Below, piece by piece: positions 21,288 to 32,939 of a DNA stretch of 64,000 nucleotides; position 1 is the first letter of the stretch; each line of letters begins with the position of its first letter. Origin of the DNA: Sinohyriopsis cumingii (taxonomy: Eukaryota > Mollusca > Bivalvia > Unionida > Unionidae); the NCBI GenBank assembly GCA_028554795.2, contig CM068825.1:155921053-155985052 (forward strand), read 5' to 3'. The notes below the pieces were generated by a model, which saw only the letters and a program-made list of their open reading frames with translations, was not told the origin of the DNA and searched no databases. The translations under genes and the position numbers were made by a program.

Positions 21288-24200
21288 ATGGAAGGAATGA
21301 ACTTCCAAGTCTTATCAATTAATGTAAATGGAATAAATAAGGAAAAAGTTGACAAATTTAGTAAAAACTTAGAGTATGATATTTTATTCTTTCAGGAAAC
21401 TCACAATGGGTTTACTGATGAGATAAAGGCATATTGTGAGAGTTATTTAAATGGGATTTTAATTAAAAACGACTATGAAGGAAATGATATAAAGGGGGTG
21501 GGTGGCCATTTTAATTAAAAATAATCCTGGTTATAATTGGGAAAGGGTAAACGAGGGGAATGATTTTAAAGGAAGGATGATTCATTTAAAATTTGGGAAA
21601 ATATATTTCATTAATATTTATGTACCAGCAAATAACTATAAAAAACATACCTTTATAAAAATAATTATCTAAATATCTAGAGCAATATAACATAGAAAAT
21701 ATAATAATAGGAGGGGACTATAATTGGGCAGAAGATGATATTGACAGAGAATGGGGTTTAACTACTAGGGATTTGAGATGCAAACTAATAATGAAGGATT
21801 TTGTTAATGATCATAAACTTACGGATATTTATCGTAAATTAAATTTATTAAGAAAAGAATATACTTTCGAATACAAACAAAATAAAGGGAGTAGGATAGA
21901 CAAATTTCTATGTACTAACTGCAAAGAGAATAATTATAAAGAAGCAAAAATATTAAATTTCAAGATCTCAGACCATAAATTAATATGTATGAAAATAACT
22001 GTGCCAAATGAAAACAAATGGGGAAAAGGGACCTGGAAACTTAACAACAAAATAATAGAAGATCCAAATTTTATTTTAGAGATTAAAACATTAATAAGTA
22101 ACATTATAGAAAATGGGGATATAGATATAATCAAAGAATGGGATGATTTGAAAATAAAAAAACAAAAAATATAGGAATTAAAATTGCAAAAGAAAGGAGC
22201 ATGAAATTAAAACTAGAAAAAGAAGCCATTAAATTACAACTGAAAAAAGAAAATCCAATAGAACTCGAAAATAAACTCAAAGATAGACTAAATATTATAG
22301 AAGAGGATAAAATAAGGGGTTACGAAATAAGATCTGGGAAATTTATGCAGATATACAAGAAAGCGAGAGGGTTATATAAGAGGGAGGAAATTAGAAGAGG
22401 GGGAGAGAAAATAATGGATACTCTAAAAATTAATAGTAATAAAACAACATTTGATAAAAATGAAATTATAAAACATATAGAGGAATATTATACTCAGTTA
22501 TACACACCACAAAAATAGAAGATAAAGAAATAGATGACTATTTAAAAGATATCGAATGTGAGAAAATCCTGTCAGAACATAAAGTCCTATGTGATGGATT
22601 TATCTCACAAGAAGAAAAATTAGAAAGTATCCGAGACCTCACTAAAGGGAAATCTCCAGGAGGAGATGGGCTCACCACGGATTTCTATACGAAATTCTGT
22701 GGAGAGCTTTCGCCAATCCTGGAATGGTTTTATAACAACATATTATTAAGAAATGATGCCATGACAGAGTGTATGAGGGAGGGAATAACAACACTAATAT
22801 ACAAAGGGAAGGGTGATAGGAAAGAGCTGAAAAACTGGAGGCCCATCTCCCTCCTAAATACTGACTACAAAATACTTAGCAAAATATTAGCATATAGGAT
22901 AAAAAAGGGAATGGGAAATATAATAAATATAAATCAAACGTGTGGACCCAAAGGGAGGGATATACAACATAACATTTTAAGTATTAGAAGTATTTTAGAA
23001 CACATAAACGATACCGGACAAAAAGCTGCCATGGTACTTTTTGACCAAGAAAAAGCTTTTGACAGATTAGAACACAACTACGTACAAAAAGTACTAGAAA
23101 AATTTGGTTTTGGAAATAACTTCCAAAAATGGACTAAAATCCTGTACAATAAAATAACCTCAAGAGTACAGGTAAATGGAGCCAAAACAGGTAAATTCGA
23201 AATTAAAATATCAGTGAGGCAGGGATGCCCATTATCTATGCTATTATACGTAATAGCAGTTGAAATTTTAAATAGAAAAATCCAACTAAACAAAGATATT
23301 GAAGGTATAAAAATACCGAATATAGAAGAGGAGGTCAAGACGTTACAACATGCCGATGATTGTACTAACTTTATAAAGGATGCAAATTCCTTTAAACACC
23401 TGACTAAAGAATTTTGAAAGTTTAGTAAAGCGTCAGGATCACGGATTAATTATGAAAAAACTGAGATACTTAAAATAGGCAACTGGAAAGGCAATCTCTC
23501 GGGGTTGCCCCCACATCTAATTAAAAAGCAGGTCAAAGCGCTAGGGGTTGTTTTGGGGGAAAATGCAGAGAAGGAAAACTGTAAAAAGATAAAAAAGCAA
23601 TCGAATTAAATGTGAAAACCTGGGCTCTAACGCCATTATGTTTAATGGAAAGAACGCAAGTAGCAAAAACGCATATGTATGTACATATGAACTATATTTT
23701 AAAATCTATTGATATAGGTAATAAAAGTTTAAATATAATAGATAAAAGTATACTAGATTACATATGGAATTTTAAGTTACACTATATAAGGAAAGAAATA
23801 TTGTATAAGGCTCAAGAAGGGGGGGGGGGTTAGGACTCCCCAGTCCCATCATAATAAAAGTAGTAAATATGTTAAATAGATTTAAGAGAATAAGAGCAGA
23901 GCCTGAGAGTCCATGGGAAGGTATTTACATATACCGTTATGGATTCTCTATGAGAAATAGAAACGACATATACAAAAATAATAAATTAAGTAAACAGTTA
24001 GAAATACCAAGGAAATATAGGAGTACTAAAGATTTAATCTTAAAATATAGAGATAAAAAGGAATTATGGGATAAAGAAGAACATTTAACATATAATTGGA
24101 TTAGGGAAGAAATAACAAAAAATATAAAAAGTACAATAGAAAAAGATAATATATATGTTAATTGGGATAGGGCTTGGGAAATTGGAAAAAATTAAGACCG

Positions 24201-24449
24201 TTGAAAATCCAAAGCCTCTGCTTCAAATACATGCATAATGCATGGTTGACAGGAGAGGCTGCAGTGAGACGGCGTATGGTCCGAGTACCGCCAAAATGTC
24301 CACTGTACAAAATAGGGCCCTTTTGTAAAACTCATGTGATGTTACAATGTAAAAAAAAAACATTAGAAGATCGTACAAAAATTATAAATGAGATTCAGAA
24401 AACTAATATATATGAGAAACAAAATATTTTATATTTAGGTGGTAATTAA
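21288..24449 (+). pseudogene. Tx1/L1-like LINE ORF2 (endonuclease-reverse transcriptase), frameshifted
   Basis: The target-primed retrotransposition enzyme. The APE-type endonuclease starts with FQVLSINVNGINKEKVDKFS and FFQETH (catalytic Glu), then IIIGGDYNWAEDD, then a C-terminal ISDHKL (catalytic Asp-His). The reverse transcriptase runs from GKSPGGDGLTTDFYTKF through NWRPISLLN, FDQEKAFDRLEH and SVRQGCPLS to HADD at 23349-23360, where YADD is usual. The C-terminal part has CPLYKIGPFCKTHVMLQC, a damaged C-x2-C-type zinc motif. Frame changes are visible near 21500, 21665, 22165, 22505, 23600, 23820 (a G run) and 24190, and an in-frame TGA lies at 23415. The order ORF1, ORF2, endonuclease, RT fits the L1/Tx1 group. 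Each piece remains readable, so decay is moderate. Confidence 0.85.
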
Positions 24450-24534
24450 AAAAAAGACTTTATATGAAATTAGTAGTTACATTATGAAAACAATGAATGC
24501 CTGTGGTAAGGTTATAGTTATGGGGACTTAAGGC

Positions 24535-24617
24535 GGAGGGACGAGTGCAATGAAAACTATCCATGGGATAGTTACCTTAAAAGGACTTGCACTCGCACCG
24601 GCCGTCCCCCTCCCTCC
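24535..24617 (+). promoter_or_regulatory. Nested stem-loop in the LINE 3' UTR
   Basis: CGAGTGCAA (24542-24550) pairs with TTGCACTCG (24587-24595). Inside it, AACTATCC (24555-24562) pairs with GGATAGTT (24566-24573) around a three-base loop. Further out, GGAGGGA (24535-24541) can pair with TCCCTCC (24611-24617). LINE 3' stem-loops are often the site recognised by the element's own RT, so this is a candidate template-recognition structure. Confidence 0.6.
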
Positions 24618-25271
24618 TCTAGGATTTTATTTCTATTTTTTTCTAATATTTTATTTACAAAAACCATATTATGAAAGACTTTTGATTTCGGAAGTAATGA
24701 TTTAAATATAATTAACCAATTCGAGGGAGTGAAGTATAAAATATTAAAGAAAATACAGAGCTCACTCGAATTTGGATAAAATTATACAAAAACTGTGAAG
24801 AGCGACCCATATATAACACACATTAAAACAATAACAATATTTTTTTGAATAAAATGTAAAACACCACTACTTCACCTAAATTCCAAAATGTATTAAATTA
24901 ATCTCTGAATAAATTAAAAACAAAAAGATCCATTAATGAGGATCATAAGACAACTGGGGATGGATACGACATATGGCTATCCCTACATGGAAAACAATTA
25001 TAGCACAAACAAACAAATAGCAAAAACACCAATAGCAGACACGGGATATAGGGACCTCTAGCCAAGGTCACAAAATAAAATAGGAGCGGGACTCAGAGTT
25101 AGGTGATAAAAACCTACTGGGAAGAACAGACCTATAGGAGACACTAGGGATTTAAAATACCCCGGCAAAAATTTATTTAATTTTTTAACCAAATTCTTTT
25201 GTATAAAAAAACACATTGCAACATATCGGGGGGAATCAGTAACACATAAAAACATTTACTCATTGGCTAAG

Positions 25272-25311
25272 TGGGGGGGGGGGCATCTGTCTGGTGCCCT
25301 CCCCCCCCCCA
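25272..25311. repeat. G-run and C-run facing each other
   Basis: About 11 G, then CATCTGTCTGGTGCCCT, then about 11 C. The runs can form a GC hairpin. Such homopolymers are also prone to sequencing error. Confidence 0.8.
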
Positions 25312-25755
25312 AAAAAAGCAATAACTCCGGGAGCCACTCGTGATTTGGCGGGAAAACCCTTGGTACATTCAAGGACAGAAAGCTTCGTAAAGGTCAGTGA
25401 GTTATTTGCTCGATTGTTGCAGAATGTCACAGCATTGTAATTGTAATGATGTGCTGTATGTATGTTTACTTACTAGAATCGTTAGTACGTAGAATTACCT
25501 TTGTATTGTTTAATTTACATGCGTACTTGAGAAATGAGCTATGATTATGTAGATTGCTCGCTCGTCAGAATTAATATTGTAATTTGCTATTTAGTTACTT
25601 TGTGGTAAACTAGTATATTTATTTATGTGATATTCTAGATTGCAGTGTGCAAATTTAAATGATATGGATATTTGAATATTTGTGTACACGTGTGGGAGTG
25701 TAATGTACAGAAATGAGTCGAATTGTTGTGATATTGTTGAGAATAATGAGATTAA

Positions 25756-25859
<104 letters not shown>

Positions 25860-26490
25860 ATGTGACGCAATTTAGTGATTTCTGTATGATATGTAGGATA
25901 CCGCTTTATTGCAACGTTGTTTTCTATAAGAACGTGTGTGGTTTTCGATGTGCACGAATGCGTGACCGAAGATGTAGATAGCCTTTATCTGATGATTGAT
26001 TGTTGATGTAGTGTGAGGCGAGATGGCTAACAAAACATGTTAACGTCCTTGTGTTTTTCGTAGGAAGCTTTTGGGGACAGAACTACCGGGTAGTCAAGCC
26101 TCGAGTCTCAGAGAGACAGGATAGAAGTAGGTGGAGAGAGAAGGAGGAGGAGAAAAAGAGACAAAGGGGAAGAGGATAGGAAGAATCGGAGTACGGAGAA
26201 CGCCGGAAGGAGGAAAGGAATTGGCGGAGTAAACACAGATGAGTAGAAACCAAGTACAGGGGAAAGCCATCTCACACTAAATCACGTGATGAAATAGGTT
26301 GTTACATGGTCGAGAGGAAGAAGATTGGTTGAGAAATTAATATCGTTTAATTTGTATTAAATTGTTATTCTTTGAATTTTTGAATTTCACCTTTGTGTTC
26401 TTAATAATTTAATTGTCGGTAATGCTGATTGGGGGCTCGGAGCTTTACCTCTCTCTCTATCACTAATTTCACTTCCTACAAAAACGAGCC
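25860..26490. other. No gene; purine-rich block and primer-site-like word
   Basis: 26095-26230 is strongly purine-rich (GAGAGAGAAGGAGGAGGAG). Near 26430, TTGGGGGCTCGGAGC resembles a tRNA-Pro type primer binding site, as found just after a 5' LTR. No matching second LTR is visible. 49.2-49.87 kb has a similar purine-rich then AT-rich texture. Confidence 0.22.
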
Positions 26491-26499
26491 ACAGCAATT

Positions 26500-27460
26500 C
26501 AAATAAATATTGGGAGCATCCCACCCTAACGCATAACAGTGGGTCAAATAGAACTTCACACCAGGTTTGAAAATATCATCGAACTTACCACTCGTATTAT
26601 CCATAATGTGAAATGCCACAAACACGATATGCGGTGCATTGACACGTTCCTTGGGTACTAGTTTGCCATGATAAGTCTTTTAGTACGCGGCTTTTGTGCT
26701 AGTATGTGCTAATCGCAAGGAATCAGATCGCAGATATTCCGCTAGGCTCTGTGAATGATGTTAAACGTGCGTCTGTGGCCACTGATGAGCTCAATACAGG
26801 CATCTAAAGTATGCATAACAAACTTCACCGTCAGAGACACCATCATCATGCCCAATCGCAAAGTCGGCGTCGTCCACACGAGGTAACACGATTGTATGCT
26901 TGGCCCGAAAAAACTTTACGAACGTTTATGTAGAATTCAAATAATTATGTGAGTGTAATTGTGCAGGAACCCCCACATCCCACCCCACAAGCGTTAATCT
27001 GGGTTTGACGCTGCGCGAATCTAAGGTTGAAATTCAGGTTTAAAACTGGTAGTGCGGCACCACAAGCATTAGGTCTGGCAGACAAACCAGAGGGTTGTGG
27101 GTCTTCCAAAGCATCCTGTGCATGTTCATGTTAGATATACAGGCTATAATCTAGATCGACGTTTGAGTCCTTGTAAAGCATCAAAGAAAAGCTAGTGAAC
27201 CTGCCATAATCATCGCTGTAACTGGCGAGTCCGACAATTGTTGTAGCAATGTCAGTTTTTTCAAACAGGCTTCGATTTCCTTTCCGTCGATGAGATAACT
27301 TGTGTTGTTGAACTACGCCGTGAGGACATTGTTGGCAAATCCGATTTTGTCTTTGTCGCAGTATGCAGCGTTGTTATCGTTGAGCTGAGGCTTTCTTTGA
27401 GCTTCCAATAATGCCTAACACGGGAGAAAATTCCGAGTAGTGTCATGAACCTAAAGTTCT
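26500..27460 (-). pseudogene. Double jelly-roll major capsid protein relic, copy 2
   Basis: Minus-strand pieces run from about 27460 down. They are YCDKDKIGFANNV, then FNNTSYLIDGKEIEACLKK, then TDIATTIVGLASYSDDYG, then TIVLPRVDDADFAIGHDDGV, then APHIVFVAFHIMDN and KFDDIFK. The first, second, third and last blocks each correspond to a block of copy 1 at 1.9-2.6 kb (IGFANN to VGFVNN, IDGKEIE to IDGREIE, TTIVGLASYSDDY to TTIIGLTRYSDHY, FVAFHI to FLAFQF). Stops and frame changes separate them. It lies directly downstream of the polymerase relic on the same strand, with only about 500 bp between. The polymerase catalytic half is therefore missing. Confidence 0.58.
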
Positions 27461-27899
27461 ACTGGTCCTTGTGCGTTTGGATCCCTATCCTCATACGCAT
27501 AATACTGGTGATTTAGAATCTTTAATCTCGCTACACAAGCGTGTCCATGCCCCTGCAATCGGTTACATCTTTGAATTAAGCCATCGCTTACTTATTCTCG
27601 TTTTCGTCTAATACCTTTTGCGAGACAACCGCATTCCGCACGTCAGTATGAGATTTGCAATTACTGAATTTATAGCGACATGTGCCAGACATTTTTGAGC
27701 AGGTTCATTCAATCTGTGCTTCTTTGTGTCGCTCACGTACTCATGGTGCTAGATTCCTTTACGCATAAGCAACAGCATGGCTTCTGCTGTACTTCAGCGC
27801 TACCGTATCAACAAGTGATAGTAAAAGAATCATCGAATACTGTCGCAGTGTTGTTGACGAGATATACAAGCAGCAACTGACAAACTATAACGACTCAAT

Positions 27900-30050
27900 G
27901 AAATGCATTTGGACCAGCCGAAACATCTTGTATTGTTTCTGTTTTGGTGGGAAGAAAGCTTATAATTGCGTTCTATGCTACTGCAGTTCCTTGCAGGATC
28001 AAGTGATCAACGATCATGTGCAGGCTATGAAACATGACCAGAAAATTCTTTTGAGTTATTTTGCCTCCGTGAATTCACAGCTACAGGTTGAGTGCGCTGT
28101 GTGCTGCTCCTCTGTACGCTCCAGTGATTTGATTTTCATCACGAACATTTTATGATGGACGGCACATTGAAAGCCCCTTCACAGATCTTGCAATAAGTCG
28201 CCGCATAAAACTCGCGATCTCATGTCGGGTAATGAGTATGTATGTAAGGAGAGCTCTTGTCTGATTCATTTGGCTGTAGCCTAGAGCGATTTAAAAAAAC
28301 ACCTCAACTGAATCTTTGCCACGATACAACTTTGGTGGTTGAGCTGCTCCATCACCTCTGACAACAGTGTAGCAAAACTCGCCCCTGACTTGTTTAGCAA
28401 CTTGAATTTGACAGAACCGCGGTTTCCATTGAAACGTTCAAGTATTCAAAGTCCGCTTAAATGATATACGGTCCGTTGCAGTGCGGGTAAATTTAAACAC
28501 ATCTTATCAGGTTCTGCGGCTTCTCACTGACTCTCGCCACACACACAGCAAATGCCATGGCTATCAAGCAGCTGTTGGGTGCTAAATACATGCAGATCTA
28601 TGTGATCACTAGCTAGATGCATCGCAGATAACATCGCCAAATCGAAAGACCGGTTGTCATTGCTTTTCACATTTATTTCTGCTCGCGGTGGAATACAAGC
28701 TGATGTTGAAATGTATGTTAATCCAAGAAAAGGTTTATAAGGAGAATCATGAAACTGAATTTGCACGCATCTGACAAGATTCAAGTCTGAACCTATGTTG
28801 ATGAATTTTTCCCACTTTTTCTTTGGAAAAGCTTTGTCGATTTCATTATCAACAGCTTCAGTGTTTTAACTGTTCAAGATTATAAAAGGCATCACTCCAA
28901 AATCATGGAACTGAGATTTTTAACTCATCATTGTCTGGTGAATCGAGGCTTTCTATTGGGTTAAGCGGCATAATCAAGTCTGCACTGAGAACAATGTTCC
29001 TTTTAACCCAGCGGTGTTCGCGTGCTGCAGTGCTGTTATAATATCCAGACGCATGTTCGAAAGAATCTTCACAGCGTATCTGTCTATCTAGTATTCGATT
29101 TTTATAAATACCCTATAATCTTGTAAATCACGAGAGCGCCTGTGCAACGTAAACTTGCGAAGTTATACTCGTCGTGATTTTCAGCAGCCTCAGAGGCAAT
29201 TTTAGCTGTTACACGAAGACGGCGGTTTTCATCATCAACAAACACACAGCCAGCCCTGACTTATCTGCGAGCCCTAATACTGTAAGTATACCTGCCATTC
29301 TCATATCACTCTCGCGCAAATTTCTTAAGTTGATTCACAGTCGGCGTGTCCGTATTTTCTAATTGCTTATTTATCAATTAACGTTTTCTAAACAGCAATC
29401 TCTTTAATCCTTGACAAAATAATTGGCTTTTGTTGGGGGGGGGGGGAATGCCCGCGTTGGCTATGTTTCACAACCACTAGCGATAATACTTGTCATCACA
29501 TCCACGTGATAGGTAATGCTGATTACAAAACATGTTTCCGATGCCACATTAACTACATGGCCAAGCACTCGGGCCAAACACTGCATAATCCAGAGGATAT
29601 TACGCAATGTCACAGCTGCAAAAAGTATGATGATTTTTACAGATGATGTTCTGTAGTGTTACTCCAGGCCCTGCTAAATAGACAGGCTCATCTTCGTGAG
29701 GTCAACTGAATATGTAAGATCCTTGCTCGGATAACATTTACTCCAAAAGGTAATTAGGCCAAATTACCCTTCATGTTCCATCACTAAATTCCACACCAAT
29801 TCGTACACGACCATCCTTTTTTGTATCTAAAAATGTTAAGCGATTTGTCAGCTATTGTGTCTGGTGCTTCATCGTTAATCATACAGTAGTAATCATCACA
29901 TAGGACAAACTGTCTTTCCTCTTCATTGTTGTAGGTTTTCTCGAATTTCTTCTCAAGGTCGTTGATTGTGGATGCTATTCGTATATCAGCGTTTAAGGCA
30001 TTTCTCAAATTTCGTTAAACCTTCAACATCTTTGGTTTCAAATGCCATTA
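27900..30050 (-). pseudogene. Polinton-type protein-primed DNA polymerase B relic, copy 1 (N-terminal half)
   Basis: The enzyme would replicate the element's linear DNA from a protein primer. Minus-strand blocks in order are INVKSNDNRSFDLAMLSAMH (about 28690), GRFCYTVVRGDG then RGKDSVEVFFKS (28365-28270), REFYAATYCKICEGAF (about 28200-28150), ITGAYRGAAHSALNL (about 28126-28082), then NFLVMFHSLHM (about 28050). The C-x2-C, the ITG-x-YRGAAH block and the FH-L block are the order I recall for DNA_pol_B_2 proteins of invertebrate Polintons. Upstream, LENTDTPTVNQLKKFARE and VFVDDENRRLRVTAKIASEA (29370-29160) and the 74-codon frame at 29784-30008 are further protein-like pieces. Exonuclease and polymerase catalytic motifs (YGDTDS type) are absent. 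A second copy lies at 46.5-47.9 kb. Confidence 0.58.
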
Positions 30051-30099
30051 TATATTAGTCTACTGTGTTCCCTAACAGCAAATCACTTCTGTTGTTGGC

Positions 30100-31400
30100 C
30101 TGTCTGTGTCAGCGAGTAGTATCTTAATGGGCGTACTTGAGGTCACGCTCACCTATCACGGCTAAACAAAATGTGAACCCCTGGCTTCTCAAGGTCGTTG
30201 ATTGTGGCTACCCACGCGCACTTGGGTAGCGAAGCTTCAACGCAGATGCACGCATGTGTAAATGAAAACCCCAGTGGGGAACATTATGGGGAACTAGAAG
30301 TGGTTCAGGGCACCGTCTCACACAAAGATGTATGCTCAGATTTTACATACCATCTCGTTCGTGATTACGAGTGTTTCACTAACGAGAATTATGTACGATT
30401 TTTCGTAAGTTTCTCTAACACGTTTGCATAAATTTACAGTAACTCCCAGTGCAAATTTGTTTTGTAAATATGGTCGTGGAGAGCGAGAGTCAAAGAGCAG
30501 GGTGTTTTAGATAATCTCTTAATTTCCAATATTTACAGTATAGTGGGTCTTTCTCCAACAAAGCCAATTTGAAATCTATTTTACACGTTCTCTGTAAAGG
30601 AATGAAAATATATTTCACATGGATAACTATACATTTTACTTTGGTGATAAACGCGAACAATACAAACACGTGAGACATTAAATCAATAGTGTTCATGAAA
30701 TTCCGTCAAAAATCAATGAAAAAAAAAACTCTTTGCCAGAATTTCCACACCGTATGGTAAAGGCAGACGAAAATGATTCAAAATAGTATTGATGTAAATA
30801 ATCATCATCATCATCTAGTTATATCCTCATGAAACTGGAATTTAATATTTTTTATAATGGCTAATAATACGAATTCTCTCATGCAGACCTTGTTCCTTAG
30901 GTATAAAATACGTGCCATCTAATCAAGAATGAAACAAAAGGGACATCGGTGTTATTGAAGAGCATTTAAACAATTGTATCAAAACAATCTGTAGATGATT
31001 CAATAGCGAGACTAATATACTATTTCCGGTTAATTTATCAAGAGCTCCGGATCTGGATAATGTTATACTATACGACTGTTCTATTATGATTTGGCAGTGA
31101 GATTAGTAAACTATTCCCACTTGCTTACGTCTCTGTTTATATTGAAATCTCCTATTTTTGTCTTAATTCCCCAAAGGTACTTGTCTTGTTATTAAAAACA
31201 TTGCTGCATCTATGTGAAAATAATCAAACTATTATTACAGAAACTTAAAGCTATACTTCCATGCATCAGGTTAAATTTGACTTTAGGGTGTACAGTGTAT
31301 GGTACCAAATATCGACTGAAATAATTAAACACGAACATTAAAATAATAGCGTTGTTGTTGTTGAGTTTAATTACAGTGGCGTGCGCACAATTTGCCACAT
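30100..31400. other. No gene recognised
   Basis: 30198-30431 (+) is a 77-codon ORF (MIVATHAHLGSEASTQMHAC) that begins with a copy of the CTTCTCAAGGTCGTTGATTG word also present at about 29950. This suggests local duplication at the edge of the polymerase relic. The rest is AT-rich with no motif. Confidence 0.4.
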
Positions 31401-32163
31401 TTGCATGTGCCACATTTTTCTGACTGCACCGCAGCCTGCTAGTTGTTCCTGGGGAAGGGAATGGTGCCACCTCCCCCAGGCTTTTATGGATTCAATGAAC
31501 CCTGATAGTTTGGCCTCAATCTGCGGGACCATAAAGGTCCCTTACAGTTGAATGGTTGGCTGTCATTAGTGGGAAGGAGAGCTTGGGAACGATCCTGCTT
31601 GCTTTACATCGCTGGTTTCTTGTTACATTTGCCTGGTGTTTCTTGCGATTTTGTTTTCGATTTTTTTCTTTCTTCAAAATGTTCTAAAAAAAGGGGGGGG
31701 GGGGCTTTTCTATGCTGTTTATAGAGGTTCTTAGTAGAAATCATGTATGAAGAGAGATTTTCAAGGTTATTATGGTATTACTAGTCGAGGTGTTTAGGGT
31801 GTGTTTCCTACGTTATGTTATTTATAAGTTTTTAGATATTGCCTCTTTAAGTTATTTATTTATTAACGTTTTTAGAGATTGAATGTTATTTATACTTTAT
31901 TTAGCAAGAGACCGGAGTCCTAGCCGATTACACGGTTCGTTAAGGACATCTAGGACCGGAGTCCTAGCTGATTACTCGGTTCGTTAAGGACATCTAGGAC
32001 ATCCGATTTTGCGGTTTCCTTAGTTTTTTTTTATAGGTGCTTCGTAAGTGAATTATTTATTAATACTTTTATAAAATTTAATGATATGTTATGGGTTTTT
32101 ATGTGGTGGCTTCTAAATTTATTTAGCTAGTTACAGGGTCTTTTAGTTTTGTGGGGATAGTAA
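31349..32163 (-). other. Probable 3' UTR of the RNase H LINE
   Basis: Non-coding sequence downstream of the ORF on the minus strand, with T-rich runs, a G run at 31692-31704 and the 47-bp duplication. A (CAA)n-like run (plus strand GTTGTTGTTGTT near 31352) could be the tail, but the end is not proven. Confidence 0.3.
31909..31998. repeat. Two-copy tandem duplication, about 47 bp
   Basis: GACCGGAGTCCTAGC, GATTACACGGTTCG and TTAAGGACATCTA occur twice in a row with two or three mismatches. Confidence 0.88.
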
Positions 32164-32935
32164 TTATATTTTTTTCCTAAATCCTGCCGGGTCTATGAAT
32201 TGATTTATATTTTTATATGCTGATTGTTTATTTTTGTTAGAGTCCATAAGTAACTCTGGGTATGTGTGTGGTGATCCAATCTCTTTTTGGTTTTTGATAA
32301 ATATTTTCCGAGTGGGTTGATATTTTGGGCATATATTGAATACGTGGTGTAGATCTTCGGTGGTGTGGCAGTTAAAGCAGTTAATGGTTGCTGGTTTGGG
32401 TCCTATAAACCTTCCAAAACTGCTTGCTAGTTTAGTTTTTCCAGTTATTATCCTGTTTATGGTTTTCTGTTCTAAATAGGTACCCTTAGGTAGCTGTATG
32501 TTCCTATCTACTTTTTGGGGGGTTTCATGGTGCTTTTTACTTTTTGTGGAGGAGTTCCAAAAATCTTGCCATGTTTGATCTATATATGTTTGTGCAAAGC
32601 TTATTGCTTCTGTAGAGCTATAGTTAAGATTGATATAGTTTTGATCTCCTAGTTTGGTTTGTGCAACTTTGTCTGCTGTTTCGTTGCCAGAGATTCCAAT
32701 GTGCGACGGTATCCACATGAGTTCGACTAATTGATGTGCTGTGGTGATATCGTCGATTAATTGGCATGCTCTGTCGAGGAATTGTTCCCTGGAGTGTGTA
32801 TTGCGATTTTGGATCGATTTGATAACGCTTAGGGAATCGCTTATAATGACTGCTTTAGGTATGTGGTTGTCTTTGATCCATTGTAGTGATTCAAGTATAG
32901 CGTCCCAAATAATAGCGTCCAAATTTACGCAGATG
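32164..32935 (-). pseudogene. 5'-truncated LINE: RNase H and C-terminal zinc motif of ORF2
   Basis: A 252-codon open frame encodes most of an RNase H domain, which removes RNA from the RNA-DNA hybrid. It has VIISDSLSVIKSI (catalytic Asp), then LVELMWIPSHIGISGNETAD (His and final Asp). The first catalytic strand lies just past the 5' break at about 32935, so the domain is incomplete. Downstream, CFNCHTTEDLHHVFNIC is the cysteine-histidine cluster typical of the ORF2 C-terminus in I-, Jockey- and Loa-type LINEs. The frame ends normally. Truncation from the 5' side with an intact 3' end is the usual result of incomplete target-primed reverse transcription. The lack of internal stops suggests a fairly young insertion. 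It differs from the LINE at 19.6-24.4 kb, which has no RNase H. Confidence 0.8.
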
Positions 32936-32939
32936 CTTG

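Larger units (their letters stand above)
24450..25315 (+). other. LINE 3' UTR and downstream sequence
   Basis: Non-coding, A-rich sequence after ORF2. It contains a nested hairpin (24535-24617) and ends near a G11/C11 pair (25272-25311) followed by a short A run. The exact 3' end is not defined. Confidence 0.45.

Noticed and set aside
20448..21355. Long minus-strand ORFs (80-191 codons), Ser/Phe/Leu-rich
   Set aside because: Antisense shadows of the A-rich, Glu/Lys/Gln-coding LINE ORF1 tail.
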